A stretch of 12,459 bases of DNA from assembly GCA_031268125.1 (NCBI GenBank), contig JAIRXT010000188.1:1-12459 (forward strand), written 5' to 3'. The stretch comes from Treponema sp. (GTDB taxonomy: Bacteria > Spirochaetota > Spirochaetia > Treponematales > Breznakiellaceae). Below the pieces are notes generated by a model that saw nothing but the letters and a program-made list of their open reading frames with translations, was not told where the DNA came from and searched no databases. Below are positions 1 through 5,664 of the stretch, piece after piece; position 1 is the stretch's first letter, and the number at the start of each line of letters is the position of its first letter. A program made the translations under genes and the position numbers.

Positions 1-234
1 TGCCGGGGGGGCTGTGTATCCGGCGGCGGCCAGCCCTACGGCGGTACCGACGAGGTTCGCAGGCAGCGGACGGCGGGGATTTATGCGGATGATCAAAGTT
101 CCGGCCTCCGCTGTTCCCACCAGAATCCCCTTATCCAGCAGGTGTACCAGGAGTTCCTGGGCGAACCCAACAGCCGCAAGGCCCATGATCTGCTCCATAC
201 CAAGTACACGGAACTGCCGTTGTATGTGAAATAA
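1..234 (+). CDS. [FeFe] hydrogenase catalytic subunit, C-terminal fragment (5' end outside window)
   Basis: The reading frame is open from base 1 to the TAA at 232-234 and has no start here, so it is the last 77 residues of a longer protein. It opens with CRGGCVSGGGQP, the third H-cluster motif of [FeFe] hydrogenases (CxxGCxxGGGQP); Cys5 would be the cysteine bridging the 4Fe-4S cluster and the 2Fe subsite. The tail contains GLRCSHQNP, QQVYQEFLGEP and KAHDLLHTKY, which match the small-subunit-type C-terminal region of these enzymes. The family reduces protons or oxidises H2, and many bacterial members work with ferredoxin or NAD(P)H partners. The electron partner cannot be told because the N-terminal domains lie outside the window. 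The family call is strong; the subgroup is unknown. Confidence 0.92.
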   Translation, partial: CRGGCVSGGGQPYGGTDEVRRQRTAGIYADDQSSGLRCSHQNPLIQQVYQEFLGEPNSRKAHDLLHTKYTELPLYVK

Positions 235-255
235 ATTCCCGTCAATATTTTTTAT

Positions 256-292
256 ACGCCCCTGGCGGTTTTTGGCTGTCAGGGGCGTTTTT
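256..292 (+). terminator. Rho-independent terminator after the hydrogenase gene
   Basis: The 9-bp perfect stem ACGCCCCTG (256-264) / CAGGGGCGT (280-288) closes a 15-base loop and runs into a T tract at 288-292. It lies 22 bases after the hydrogenase stop and separates that transcript from the sugar-transport region. Confidence 0.85.
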
Positions 293-298
293 GTATCG

Positions 299-443
299 GC
301 AATTCCGAATTCAAAATTCCAAATCCGAAAAGAGATGTGAAAAAATTATCAGCTTCCCTGCCGGCTGGAAAAATCCGGGGCCCCACCCCAGATTCTTTCC
401 ACTTTTTTAGGTTGAATTGTCATTTTTTTGAATTCGGAATTGC
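299..443. repeat. 145-bp element bounded by an 18-bp perfect inverted repeat (MITE-like, no coding capacity)
   Basis: GCAATTCCGAATTCAAAA at 299-316 is repeated exactly as its reverse complement at 426-443. The roughly 109 bases between are AT-rich with a central GGGGCCCC (377-384) and no ORF. The size and terminal repeats resemble a miniature inverted-repeat element or an intergenic repeat family. No clear target duplication is visible: the outermost GC is the same on both strands, so it could be part of the repeat or a 2-bp duplication. The element sits between the hydrogenase terminator and the promoter of the sugar operon. Confidence 0.55.
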
Positions 444-463
444 TGGAGCCGGTATTTTTTTTC

Positions 464-492
464 TTGACATGGTTGTATCCTGCTGTTATCAT
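464..492 (+). promoter_or_regulatory. Sigma70-type promoter for the sugar-transport region
   Basis: A perfect -35 box TTGACA (464-469) is followed 17 bases later by TATCAT (487-492), which matches TATAAT at 5 of 6 positions. Transcription would start near 499, leaving a leader of about 440 bases before the binding-protein gene at 938. It begins about 20 bases beyond the inverted-repeat element. Confidence 0.65.
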
Positions 493-506
493 CTCTACAG
501 GCTGAG

Positions 507-529
507 TTGATAATATCTTGAATTATCAA
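507..529. promoter_or_regulatory. Operator-like 8-bp dyad just downstream of the promoter
   Basis: TTGATAAT (507-514) and ATTATCAA (522-529) are perfect inverted repeats separated by 7 bases, about 8 bases beyond the predicted transcription start. That is a usual position for a repressor site. The half-site sequence AATTATCA occurs twice more in the same intergenic region, at 344-351 and 651-658. The regulator is unknown and no regulator gene is in the window. Confidence 0.4.
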
Positions 530-551
530 AAATCAAAGAGGAGATAATCGA

Positions 552-662
552 ATGTACCCGGACGGCGCTGTTTTATGTAAACTTTCCGTTATGGTAATTT
601 CCTCAAGTGTTAATTCTTTATTAAGCTTCGCCCCCCCCCCCCCCCGAAAAAATTATCAGTAA
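552..662 (+). CDS. Possible 36-residue leader ORF containing a C15 tract
   Basis: The ATG at 552 is preceded at good spacing by AGAGGAG (537-543), the best ribosome-binding site in the region before 900. The frame reads 36 codons to TAA at 660-662 and crosses the poly-C run at 631-645, giving a run of prolines. If the run had 13 or 16 C the frame would continue to the TAG at 821-823 (89 or 90 residues). The product matches nothing I recognise and its composition is not clearly protein-like. It may be a real leader peptide, a phase-variable gene caught in the off state, or chance. Confidence 0.25.
   Translation: MYPDGAVLCKLSVMVISSSVNSLLSFAPPPPRKNYQ
631..645. repeat. Homopolymer run of 15 C
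   Basis: An uninterrupted run of 15 C lies in the leader of the sugar operon. Runs of this length are prone to slipped-strand length change in bacteria and are also a common place for sequencing or assembly error, so the true length may vary. Confidence 0.9.
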
Positions 663-867
663 CTAGACCTTCTAAAAAGTTCTTTCCTCCTTTTTTTATC
701 CTTAACAACTGTCTTGTATCTCTGTCTAAGCAGAGTCTGGAACAGGAAAAACATATCCGCTTGCTGCTAAAAAAGGCGGTGTGGTTTATATGGGAAAGCG
801 GAAAGGAGGCGCCGGTGGCATAGCATATTGTGGAAATATTTGCAGGCAGAGCTGAATCTACAGAATT

Positions 868-898
868 GGCCTAATGCGGAATATAAATTCCATAGGCC
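868..898 (+). promoter_or_regulatory. Imperfect hairpin/dyad just upstream of the binding-protein start
   Basis: GGCCTA (868-873) pairs with TAGGCC (893-898), and inside it GGAAT (878-882) pairs with ATTCC (887-891) around an ATAA loop, with a small asymmetric internal bulge. There is no T tract, so it is not a simple terminator. It ends 24 bases before the ribosome-binding site and could be an operator, an mRNA-stabilising hairpin or a processing site. Confidence 0.4.
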
Positions 899-922
899 GC
901 AAAGTCTAAACATTAGCAATTT

Positions 923-929
923 GAGGAGG
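923..929 (+). promoter_or_regulatory. Strong ribosome-binding site of the sugar-binding protein
   Basis: GAGGAGG lies 8 bases before the ATG at 938 and fixes that start. Confidence 0.85.
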
Positions 930-937
930 TATTTTTC

Positions 938-2224
938 ATGAAAAAACGATGTGTAGTGTTTCTGGTTTTTCTTGCGGCAGGGGGGATGGTTTTTGCCGGC
1001 GGCAGACAGCAATCCGGCGGCGCGGGAACAACCACCCTGGAATTTATGCATGCCCAGAGTACCGAGCCGGGACGGACCATTTTCCAGGACGCGATGGATC
1101 GCTTTATGGCCGAAAATCCCGGCGTAAAAGTTAATCTTGATGTTCTTGCCAATGATTCTTACAAACAGAAGTTGGCCGTGGCAATGGCTTCCGGCAAACT
1201 GCCGGATATGTATTTCTCATGGTCCGGCGGACCTATGTATGAATATGCCAAGTCGGGGAATATTATCGATCTTACTCCGTATATGGACGCGGATAATTAC
1301 AAAGATAAATTCCTGGACGCCGCCATTGCCCAGGCTACCTGGCAGGGGAAGATATGGGGTGTCCCGGTACAGAATGTTTCGGTCTGCACCGTGTTTTACA
1401 ACAAGGATATTTTTGCCCGGTATAACCTCAAGGTTCCCACAACCCTGACAGAACTTGAAACCATTTGTGATACCCTTGTTAGGAATGGTATTAAACCCTT
1501 CGCCTTGGCGAATAAAACCCAGTGGACAGGGTCAATGTTCTTCATGTTCCTTGCCACCCGGATGGGAGGAACCGCACCTTTCATTCAAGCGGTGGATGGT
1601 TCCGGCAGCTTTGAGGCGGATAATTTCATTTACGCGGGTCAAAAAATTCAGGACTGGGTTAGAAAAGGTTACTTTAACGAGGGCTTCAACGGCCTGGACG
1701 AGGATTCTGGACAGTCCCGTATGCTGATGTACAACGAAGAATGCGCCATGCACATAATGGGAAGCTGGTTTAACGCTTCAGCCGTTAGTGAAAGCCCGGA
1801 ATTTGTCAAAAAAATGGGAATTTTCAGGTTTCCCGCTGTTGAAGGCGGAAGGGGAAATATCAATACGGTTATCGGAACTGTGGGAGATAACTTCTACCAT
1901 GTTTCTTCTGCCAGCAAGAATCCCGACTGGGCTTTTAAGGCGCTTACCTACCTGACCGACGATGCCGCGGTATCCAAGCGGCTGGCCGGCGGTAATATTC
2001 CGCCCCTCAAGAGCGTTAAACTGGACGATCCTATCCTGGCGGAACTGTTCACCCAGGTTCAGGCCGCGCCGGATATGCAGCTTTGGTACGATCAGTCCCT
2101 TTCCCCGGAAGTCGCTGATGTCCATAAAGTTACCAGCCAGGAAATCTTCGGCCTTACCTTGAGTCCCGGGGAAGCGGCGAGGAGGCTCCAGGCGGCCCAG
2201 GCTGACTATTTAAGGAATCAGTAA
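938..2224 (+). CDS. Carbohydrate ABC transporter substrate-binding protein (family 1, CUT1 type)
   Basis: This is the periplasmic sugar-binding component of an ABC importer, 428 residues, the usual length for the family. The N-terminus (MKKRCVVFLVFLAAGGMVFA) is a signal peptide with a likely signal peptidase I site after VFA. The body has typical features: a LEFMHA first strand, a DRFMAENPGVKVNL segment, LPDMYFSWSG, GKIWGVPVQ before the FYNKDIF hinge segment, then WAFKALTYLTDD and NIPPLKSV near the C-terminus. These fit MsmE/MalE-like proteins for oligosaccharides; the exact sugar cannot be read from sequence. Two permease genes follow, separated by two hairpins that could let this protein be made in excess over the permeases. 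No ATPase gene is present. The start is supported by GAGGAGG at 923-929. Confidence 0.92.
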   Translation: MKKRCVVFLVFLAAGGMVFAGGRQQSGGAGTTTLEFMHAQSTEPGRTIFQDAMDRFMAENPGVKVNLDVLANDSYKQKLAVAMASGKLPDMYFSWSGGPMYEYAKSGNIIDLTPYMDADNYKDKFLDAAIAQATWQGKIWGVPVQNVSVCTVFYNKDIFARYNLKVPTTLTELETICDTLVRNGIKPFALANKTQWTGSMFFMFLATRMGGTAPFIQAVDGSGSFEADNFIYAGQKIQDWVRKGYFNEGFNGLDEDSGQSRMLMYNEECAMHIMGSWFNASAVSESPEFVKKMGIFRFPAVEGGRGNINTVIGTVGDNFYHVSSASKNPDWAFKALTYLTDDAAVSKRLAGGNIPPLKSVKLDDPILAELFTQVQAAPDMQLWYDQSLSPEVADVHKVTSQEIFGLTLSPGEAARRLQAAQADYLRNQ

Positions 2225-2230
2225 CTGGAC

Positions 2231-2281
2231 TTGTTCAACAACCTTTTTATTGAACCCTGCCGGGTTCGGGTTGTCGAACAA
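2231..2281 (+). promoter_or_regulatory. Compound hairpin after the binding-protein gene
   Basis: A 13-bp stem with one mismatch (2231-2243 / 2269-2281) encloses a second perfect 6-bp stem GAACCC (2252-2257) / GGGTTC (2262-2267). It begins 6 bases after the stop. There is no strong T tract behind it, so partial termination or 3'-end stabilisation of the binding-protein message is more likely than full termination. Confidence 0.55.
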
Positions 2282-2292
2282 CTCTATTCTTT

Positions 2293-2317
2293 CCGGCGGC
2301 CGTTCTGCGGCCGGCGG
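2293..2317 (+). promoter_or_regulatory. Second GC-rich hairpin between binding protein and permease
   Basis: CCGGCGGCCG (2293-2302) and CGGCCGGCGG (2308-2317) pair at 9 of 10 positions around the loop TTCTG. Together with the hairpin at 2231-2281 it fills the gap before the permease gene, the common position for elements that lower permease expression relative to the binding protein. Confidence 0.5.
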
Positions 2318-2399
2318 TTGATAACCCTGCAGGGGAAAGATGCCGCAATCCGCGGTGTCTTTCCCTGTAAATTTGAAATTTTGTGAAGAGGGATTTATA

Positions 2400-3314
2400 G
2401 TGATTGAAACATTAGGTAAAGGTATTTCCCTTCGTAAGGCGCGGCAGCGTTCAATACAGGCGGCTGCGGCAGTTTTTTTATTTCCGGCATTGTTTTTTTT
2501 AGCAGTTTTTATCGTCTACCCTATCTTCGATTCCTTTGTGATCAGTACGGTTAGATGGAATGGCATGAGCCGGAATAGGACGTTTATCGGCTTTGAAAAC
2601 TGGATTACTCTGGTTAAGGATGTCAATTTCTGGAAAGCCTTTGGAAATAACGTAAAGATAATGTTCCTGTCTCTTTTCTTTCAGGTTCCCTTTGCGATGG
2701 CTTTGGCGACCTTTCTGGACGTTACCGAAAAAAAAGGGGTGGTTTTTAAAGTAATCTGGTTTCTGCCCTATCTTATTTCTTCGGTAGCTATCGGCTTGTT
2801 ATTTAAATACGCGTTGGACGCTAACTATGGTATTTTTGCCTCAATCTCCAAATTCTTCGGCGGGGGCGCGGTTGATCTTCTGGGGAAGCCAAATATTGCC
2901 CTGTATACCGTGATCGGTGTTATCTGTTGGCAGTATATCCCCTTTTATATGATTCTTTATTTAGCGGCCTATGGGAATATTCCGGTTGAATTATATGAGG
3001 CCGCCAGCATAGACGGCGCCACCAGAAATCAGTTTTTCTGGCATGTGTCCCTGCCCCTTCTTAAACCTACGGTGATAAGCGGTATTACTATTTCGATTAT
3101 CGGCTCCTTAAAATATTTCGATCTTATCTTTGTTATGACCGGCGGGGGGCCGGGGGTTGCTACCGATTTAATGGCAACCATGATGTATAAAACATCGTTT
3201 GTTCGATTCAATATGGGCTACGGATCGACTATCGCCTGCGGTATGTTTATTCTTATTACTTTGGTGGCTTTACTGACCGTAGTAACCCTCAACAGAAAGG
3301 CGGCGGAAGTATGA
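2400..3314 (+). CDS. Carbohydrate ABC transporter permease, MalF/UgpA-like (CUT1)
   Basis: This inner-membrane subunit forms half of the sugar channel. The GTG at 2400 gives 304 residues and is preceded by GAAGAGGGA (2385-2393). An in-frame ATG at 2340 would add 20 residues unlike the family. The chain has six likely membrane spans; the first follows a basic stretch (RKARQRS) and begins around AAAAVFLFPALFFLAVFIVYP. The cytoplasmic EAA loop that docks on the ATPase is clear: EAASIDGATRNQFFWHVSLP starting near residue 200, followed by LLKP. GGPGVATD near the C-terminus is also typical of MalF/UgpA-like permeases. The gene overlaps the second permease by 4 bases, so the two are translationally coupled. 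Family call strong; substrate unknown. Confidence 0.92.
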   Translation: MIETLGKGISLRKARQRSIQAAAAVFLFPALFFLAVFIVYPIFDSFVISTVRWNGMSRNRTFIGFENWITLVKDVNFWKAFGNNVKIMFLSLFFQVPFAMALATFLDVTEKKGVVFKVIWFLPYLISSVAIGLLFKYALDANYGIFASISKFFGGGAVDLLGKPNIALYTVIGVICWQYIPFYMILYLAAYGNIPVELYEAASIDGATRNQFFWHVSLPLLKPTVISGITISIIGSLKYFDLIFVMTGGGPGVATDLMATMMYKTSFVRFNMGYGSTIACGMFILITLVALLTVVTLNRKAAEV

Positions 3315-4147
3315 AGCAGCGTAAAAAAGTCTCCGTTTTTTGGATCATCGCTTTTTTGTTCGCCGTTGCGTGGCTGGTTATTGCCGGGGCGCCTTTTTAT
3401 TATCTTATAACCATCTCCATGAAGTCACAGGGGGAGTTTTTAACCGGAAGCCTTTTCAAACTCCCCGAGCGGTTCAGTTTTCAGAATTATGGTACCGTCA
3501 TGCGGGGCGCTTTTTTTGGCTATTTTTTTAACAGTGTCTTTGTGCTGGCGGTTTCCCTGTTTTTGCTTTTGACCATAAGCGCCTTTGCCGCCTACCCGCT
3601 TTCACGGATGCGGTTTAAATTGAACAAGCCTATTTTTTCCCTTATTGTGGCGGCCATGTCTATTCCTATTCATATCACTCTGATCCCGGTATTCAGTCTG
3701 TCTGTACGCACCGGGCTGTATGACAGCCTGTACGCCCTCATCGGCCCCAATGTGGCCTTTAACCTGCCCCTGTCGGTTTTTGTACTTACCGCGTTTATGC
3801 GGAGCATCAGCCATGAGATGGAAGAGGCCGCCGAAATCGACGGCTGCGGGAAATTCAGCACCTTCTTTAGGATTATTTTCCCCCTTGCCCGGCCCGGGCT
3901 GGCTACGCTTGGAATTTACAACGGCGTGGTTATCTGGAACGAATTCAGTTTTGCTATGGTACTTACCCAATCGCCCGCAAATTTTACGCTCCCCCTTTCG
4001 GTTTGGACTTACCAGGGGCAGTACACCATGGATGTGCCCCTTATCATGTCCCTTCTGGTGCTGGCCTCCCTGCCCATCATTCTGCTTTATATCTTTGGTC
4101 AGGACAAATTGGTAAAAGGGATGATGACCGGGGCGGTTAAGGGATAG
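3311..4147 (+). CDS. Carbohydrate ABC transporter permease, MalG/UgpE-like (CUT1)
   Basis: This is the second membrane half of the sugar importer, 278 residues, standard for the family. Its ATG overlaps the stop of the preceding gene (ATGA), with AGGCGGCGGA as ribosome-binding site. A first span follows MKQRKKVSVFW, and the periplasmic segment SMKSQGEFLTGSLFKLPERF is the usual MalG feature. The EAA motif is EAAEIDGCGKFSTFFRIIFP from about residue 172, then LARPGLATLG. The chain ends QDKLVKGMMTGAVKG, the classic C-terminus of this subunit (Q..V.G...GAVKG), which touches the ATPase. No nucleotide-binding subunit follows, so energy must come from an ATPase encoded elsewhere, probably a shared MsmK/UgpC-type protein. 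Confidence 0.93.
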   Translation: MKQRKKVSVFWIIAFLFAVAWLVIAGAPFYYLITISMKSQGEFLTGSLFKLPERFSFQNYGTVMRGAFFGYFFNSVFVLAVSLFLLLTISAFAAYPLSRMRFKLNKPIFSLIVAAMSIPIHITLIPVFSLSVRTGLYDSLYALIGPNVAFNLPLSVFVLTAFMRSISHEMEEAAEIDGCGKFSTFFRIIFPLARPGLATLGIYNGVVIWNEFSFAMVLTQSPANFTLPLSVWTYQGQYTMDVPLIMSLLVLASLPIILLYIFGQDKLVKGMMTGAVKG

Positions 4148-4194
4148 CCTGGACCACATTTGTGGATGTTATGGCTTGCCGGGGACCCTCGAAC

Positions 4195-4217
4195 TTGACG
4201 GGGATTACCGCTATACT
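4195..4217 (+). promoter_or_regulatory. Candidate promoter immediately before the MATE gene
   Basis: TTGACG (4195-4200) and TATACT (4212-4217) resemble -35 and -10 boxes, but the spacing of 11 bases is shorter than the normal 16-18. TATACT may be used alone or with a poorer -35 further upstream. Start of transcription would fall at or near the ATG at 4224. Confidence 0.3.
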
Positions 4218-4223
4218 CTGCCC

Positions 4224-5600
4224 ATGAAGACGGCGAAAACGGGCCTGTCGGCCCTGGATCTTATGGAGAACGCCCCGGTGGGGAAGAGCATTATCAGGCT
4301 GGCCCTGCCGATGATGCTGGGGATGATCGCCCAGATGGTCTACAACATGACGGACACTTTTTTTATCGGCCAGACGGGGGACCCCAACATGGTGGCGGGG
4401 ATCTCCCTTACGATGCCGTTGTTTATGATTTCCCAGGGATTTGGAAACATTTTTGCCGTCGGCGCGTCAAGCTACATATCCAGGGTTCTGGGGGCAAAGA
4501 ACACCGAGGAGGCCAAACATACCAACGCGGTTTCGTTTTATACGACGATTGTCTTTGGGCTGGTCATTACGGTGGTTCTTTTTATCTTTAAGACGCCGAT
4601 TCTGCGGATCATCGGTACCAGCAACGTTACCTTCCGCTATGCGGACGAATACTTTTCCATCATTTCGGCCTTTATCCTGTTTGCCATAGTGAACATAGCC
4701 CTTTCGGGGCAGATACGCAGCGAGGGGGCCACGGGCAAGGCCATGAACGGTATGCTCCTGGGGATTGTCATTAATATTATTCTGGACCCCGTTTTTATTT
4801 TATGGTTCGGCTGGGGGGTGGCCGGCGCCGCCTGGGCGACGGTTATCGGCATTATCGCGTCGGTGATCTACTTTGTCGCCCACTTCCTGTCAAAAAAGAC
4901 CCTGCTGTCCATACGGCCCCGGGACTTTAAGCCCAACAAGACGATGTATGCGGAAACGCTGAAAATAGGGGTGCCGGCGGCCCTTTCCCACATTGTCATG
5001 ACGGTGTCGGCAATATTTACCAACCGGGTGGCAGCGGCCTACGGCGATTTTGTGGTGGCCGGGAGCGGCGTTTCCATGCGGGTATCGAGCATCTGCTTTA
5101 CCCTGGTGATGGCTTTGGCTATGGGATACCAGCCCTTTGCGGGCTACAACTACGGGGCGAAGAACTTTGACCGGCTCCGCAGCGGTCTAAAGGTTACGAT
5201 GATCTACACCACGGTCCTGTGTTGCTTTTTCACGGTCTTTTTCGCGTTCCTGGGGAGGTTCCTTATCTATGTCTTTATCCGGGACCCGGAGACGGTGGGG
5301 GCGGGGGCCAAGCTGCTCCACGCATTCCTCTGGGGGCTTCCGTTCCTGGGTATCCAGATGACCTTTATGGTAACTTACCAGGCCCTGGGGAAGCCGATGC
5401 TTGCCACGATCGTTACGATGGGCAGGCAGTGCCTGGTGTACCTGCCTTTGCTGTTCCTTTTGAACCGTCTCTGGCAGTTCAACGGGTATATCTACTCCCA
5501 GCCTATCGCCGACATTGTTACCACCGGTATTGCCGCGGCCCTGAGTTCCTTTGTGTTTAGGGAGATTCGGTCTGTTAAGGCCCTTGTCCCGCAGGGATAG
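4224..5600 (+). CDS. MATE-family multidrug/toxic-compound exporter
   Basis: This is an inner-membrane efflux protein with about 12 membrane spans, driven by Na+ or H+, 458 residues from the ATG at 4224. Family features include the N-terminal LMENAPVGKSIIRLALPMML, then MVYNMTDTFFIGQ, a FAVGASSYISRVLGAKN segment, and the equivalent second-half segment MALAMGYQPFAGYNYGAKN, which reflects the internal duplication of the family. A TTG at 4176 in the same frame would give a longer form, but the added residues are not family-like. No ribosome-binding site precedes ATG 4224; a TATACT lies only 6 bases before it, suggesting a leaderless message. It follows the permeases after 76 bases and may be separately transcribed. 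Substrate unknown. Confidence 0.9.
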   Translation: MKTAKTGLSALDLMENAPVGKSIIRLALPMMLGMIAQMVYNMTDTFFIGQTGDPNMVAGISLTMPLFMISQGFGNIFAVGASSYISRVLGAKNTEEAKHTNAVSFYTTIVFGLVITVVLFIFKTPILRIIGTSNVTFRYADEYFSIISAFILFAIVNIALSGQIRSEGATGKAMNGMLLGIVINIILDPVFILWFGWGVAGAAWATVIGIIASVIYFVAHFLSKKTLLSIRPRDFKPNKTMYAETLKIGVPAALSHIVMTVSAIFTNRVAAAYGDFVVAGSGVSMRVSSICFTLVMALAMGYQPFAGYNYGAKNFDRLRSGLKVTMIYTTVLCCFFTVFFAFLGRFLIYVFIRDPETVGAGAKLLHAFLWGLPFLGIQMTFMVTYQALGKPMLATIVTMGRQCLVYLPLLFLLNRLWQFNGYIYSQPIADIVTTGIAAALSSFVFREIRSVKALVPQG

Positions 5601-5611
5601 CCCAATATCCC
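5594..5611 (+). other. Small hairpin over the MATE stop codon
   Basis: GGGATA (5594-5599) pairs with TATCCC (5606-5611) around a 6-base loop, covering the TAG stop. It has no T tract, so it is a weak candidate for any terminator role. Confidence 0.25.
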
Positions 5612-5664
5612 CGTCTTGGACCTGCAATGTTGACAAGAATTGACCGGGGGCTTAAGGTTTTTTG

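Larger units (their letters stand above)
646..937. other. Non-coding leader upstream of the binding-protein gene
   Basis: These 292 bases hold no convincing gene. The start repeats GAAAAAATTATCAG, also present at 339-352. One frame stays open from 644 to 823 but would be reached only if the poly-C run changed length. No known riboswitch, T-box or second strong promoter was recognised. A hairpin at 868-898 and the ribosome-binding site at 923-929 are listed separately. Confidence 0.5.

Noticed and set aside
14..229. 71-codon ORF starting at 14 on the + strand
   Set aside because: It is out of frame with the hydrogenase fragment, whose CxxGCxxGGGQP motif shows the true frame.
840..887. Second promoter close to the binding-protein gene (TATAAA at 882-887)
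   Set aside because: No acceptable -35 box lies 16-18 bases upstream; the ATATAA region is better explained as the loop of the hairpin at 868-898.
767..1152. Two - strand ORFs over the start of the binding-protein gene
   Set aside because: Both overlap the signal peptide and strong ribosome-binding site of the binding protein, and neither looks like a known protein.
3602..4159. Antisense ORF of 185 codons opposite the second permease
   Set aside because: It mirrors a well-supported MalG-like gene and has a composition typical of antisense frames, with no start signal.
5630..5658. Promoter TTGACA (5630-5635) with TAAGGT at 17-base spacing before the lipoprotein
   Set aside because: The -35 box is perfect but the -10 matches at only 3 of 6 and overlaps the likely ribosome-binding site, so I left it out of the feature list.
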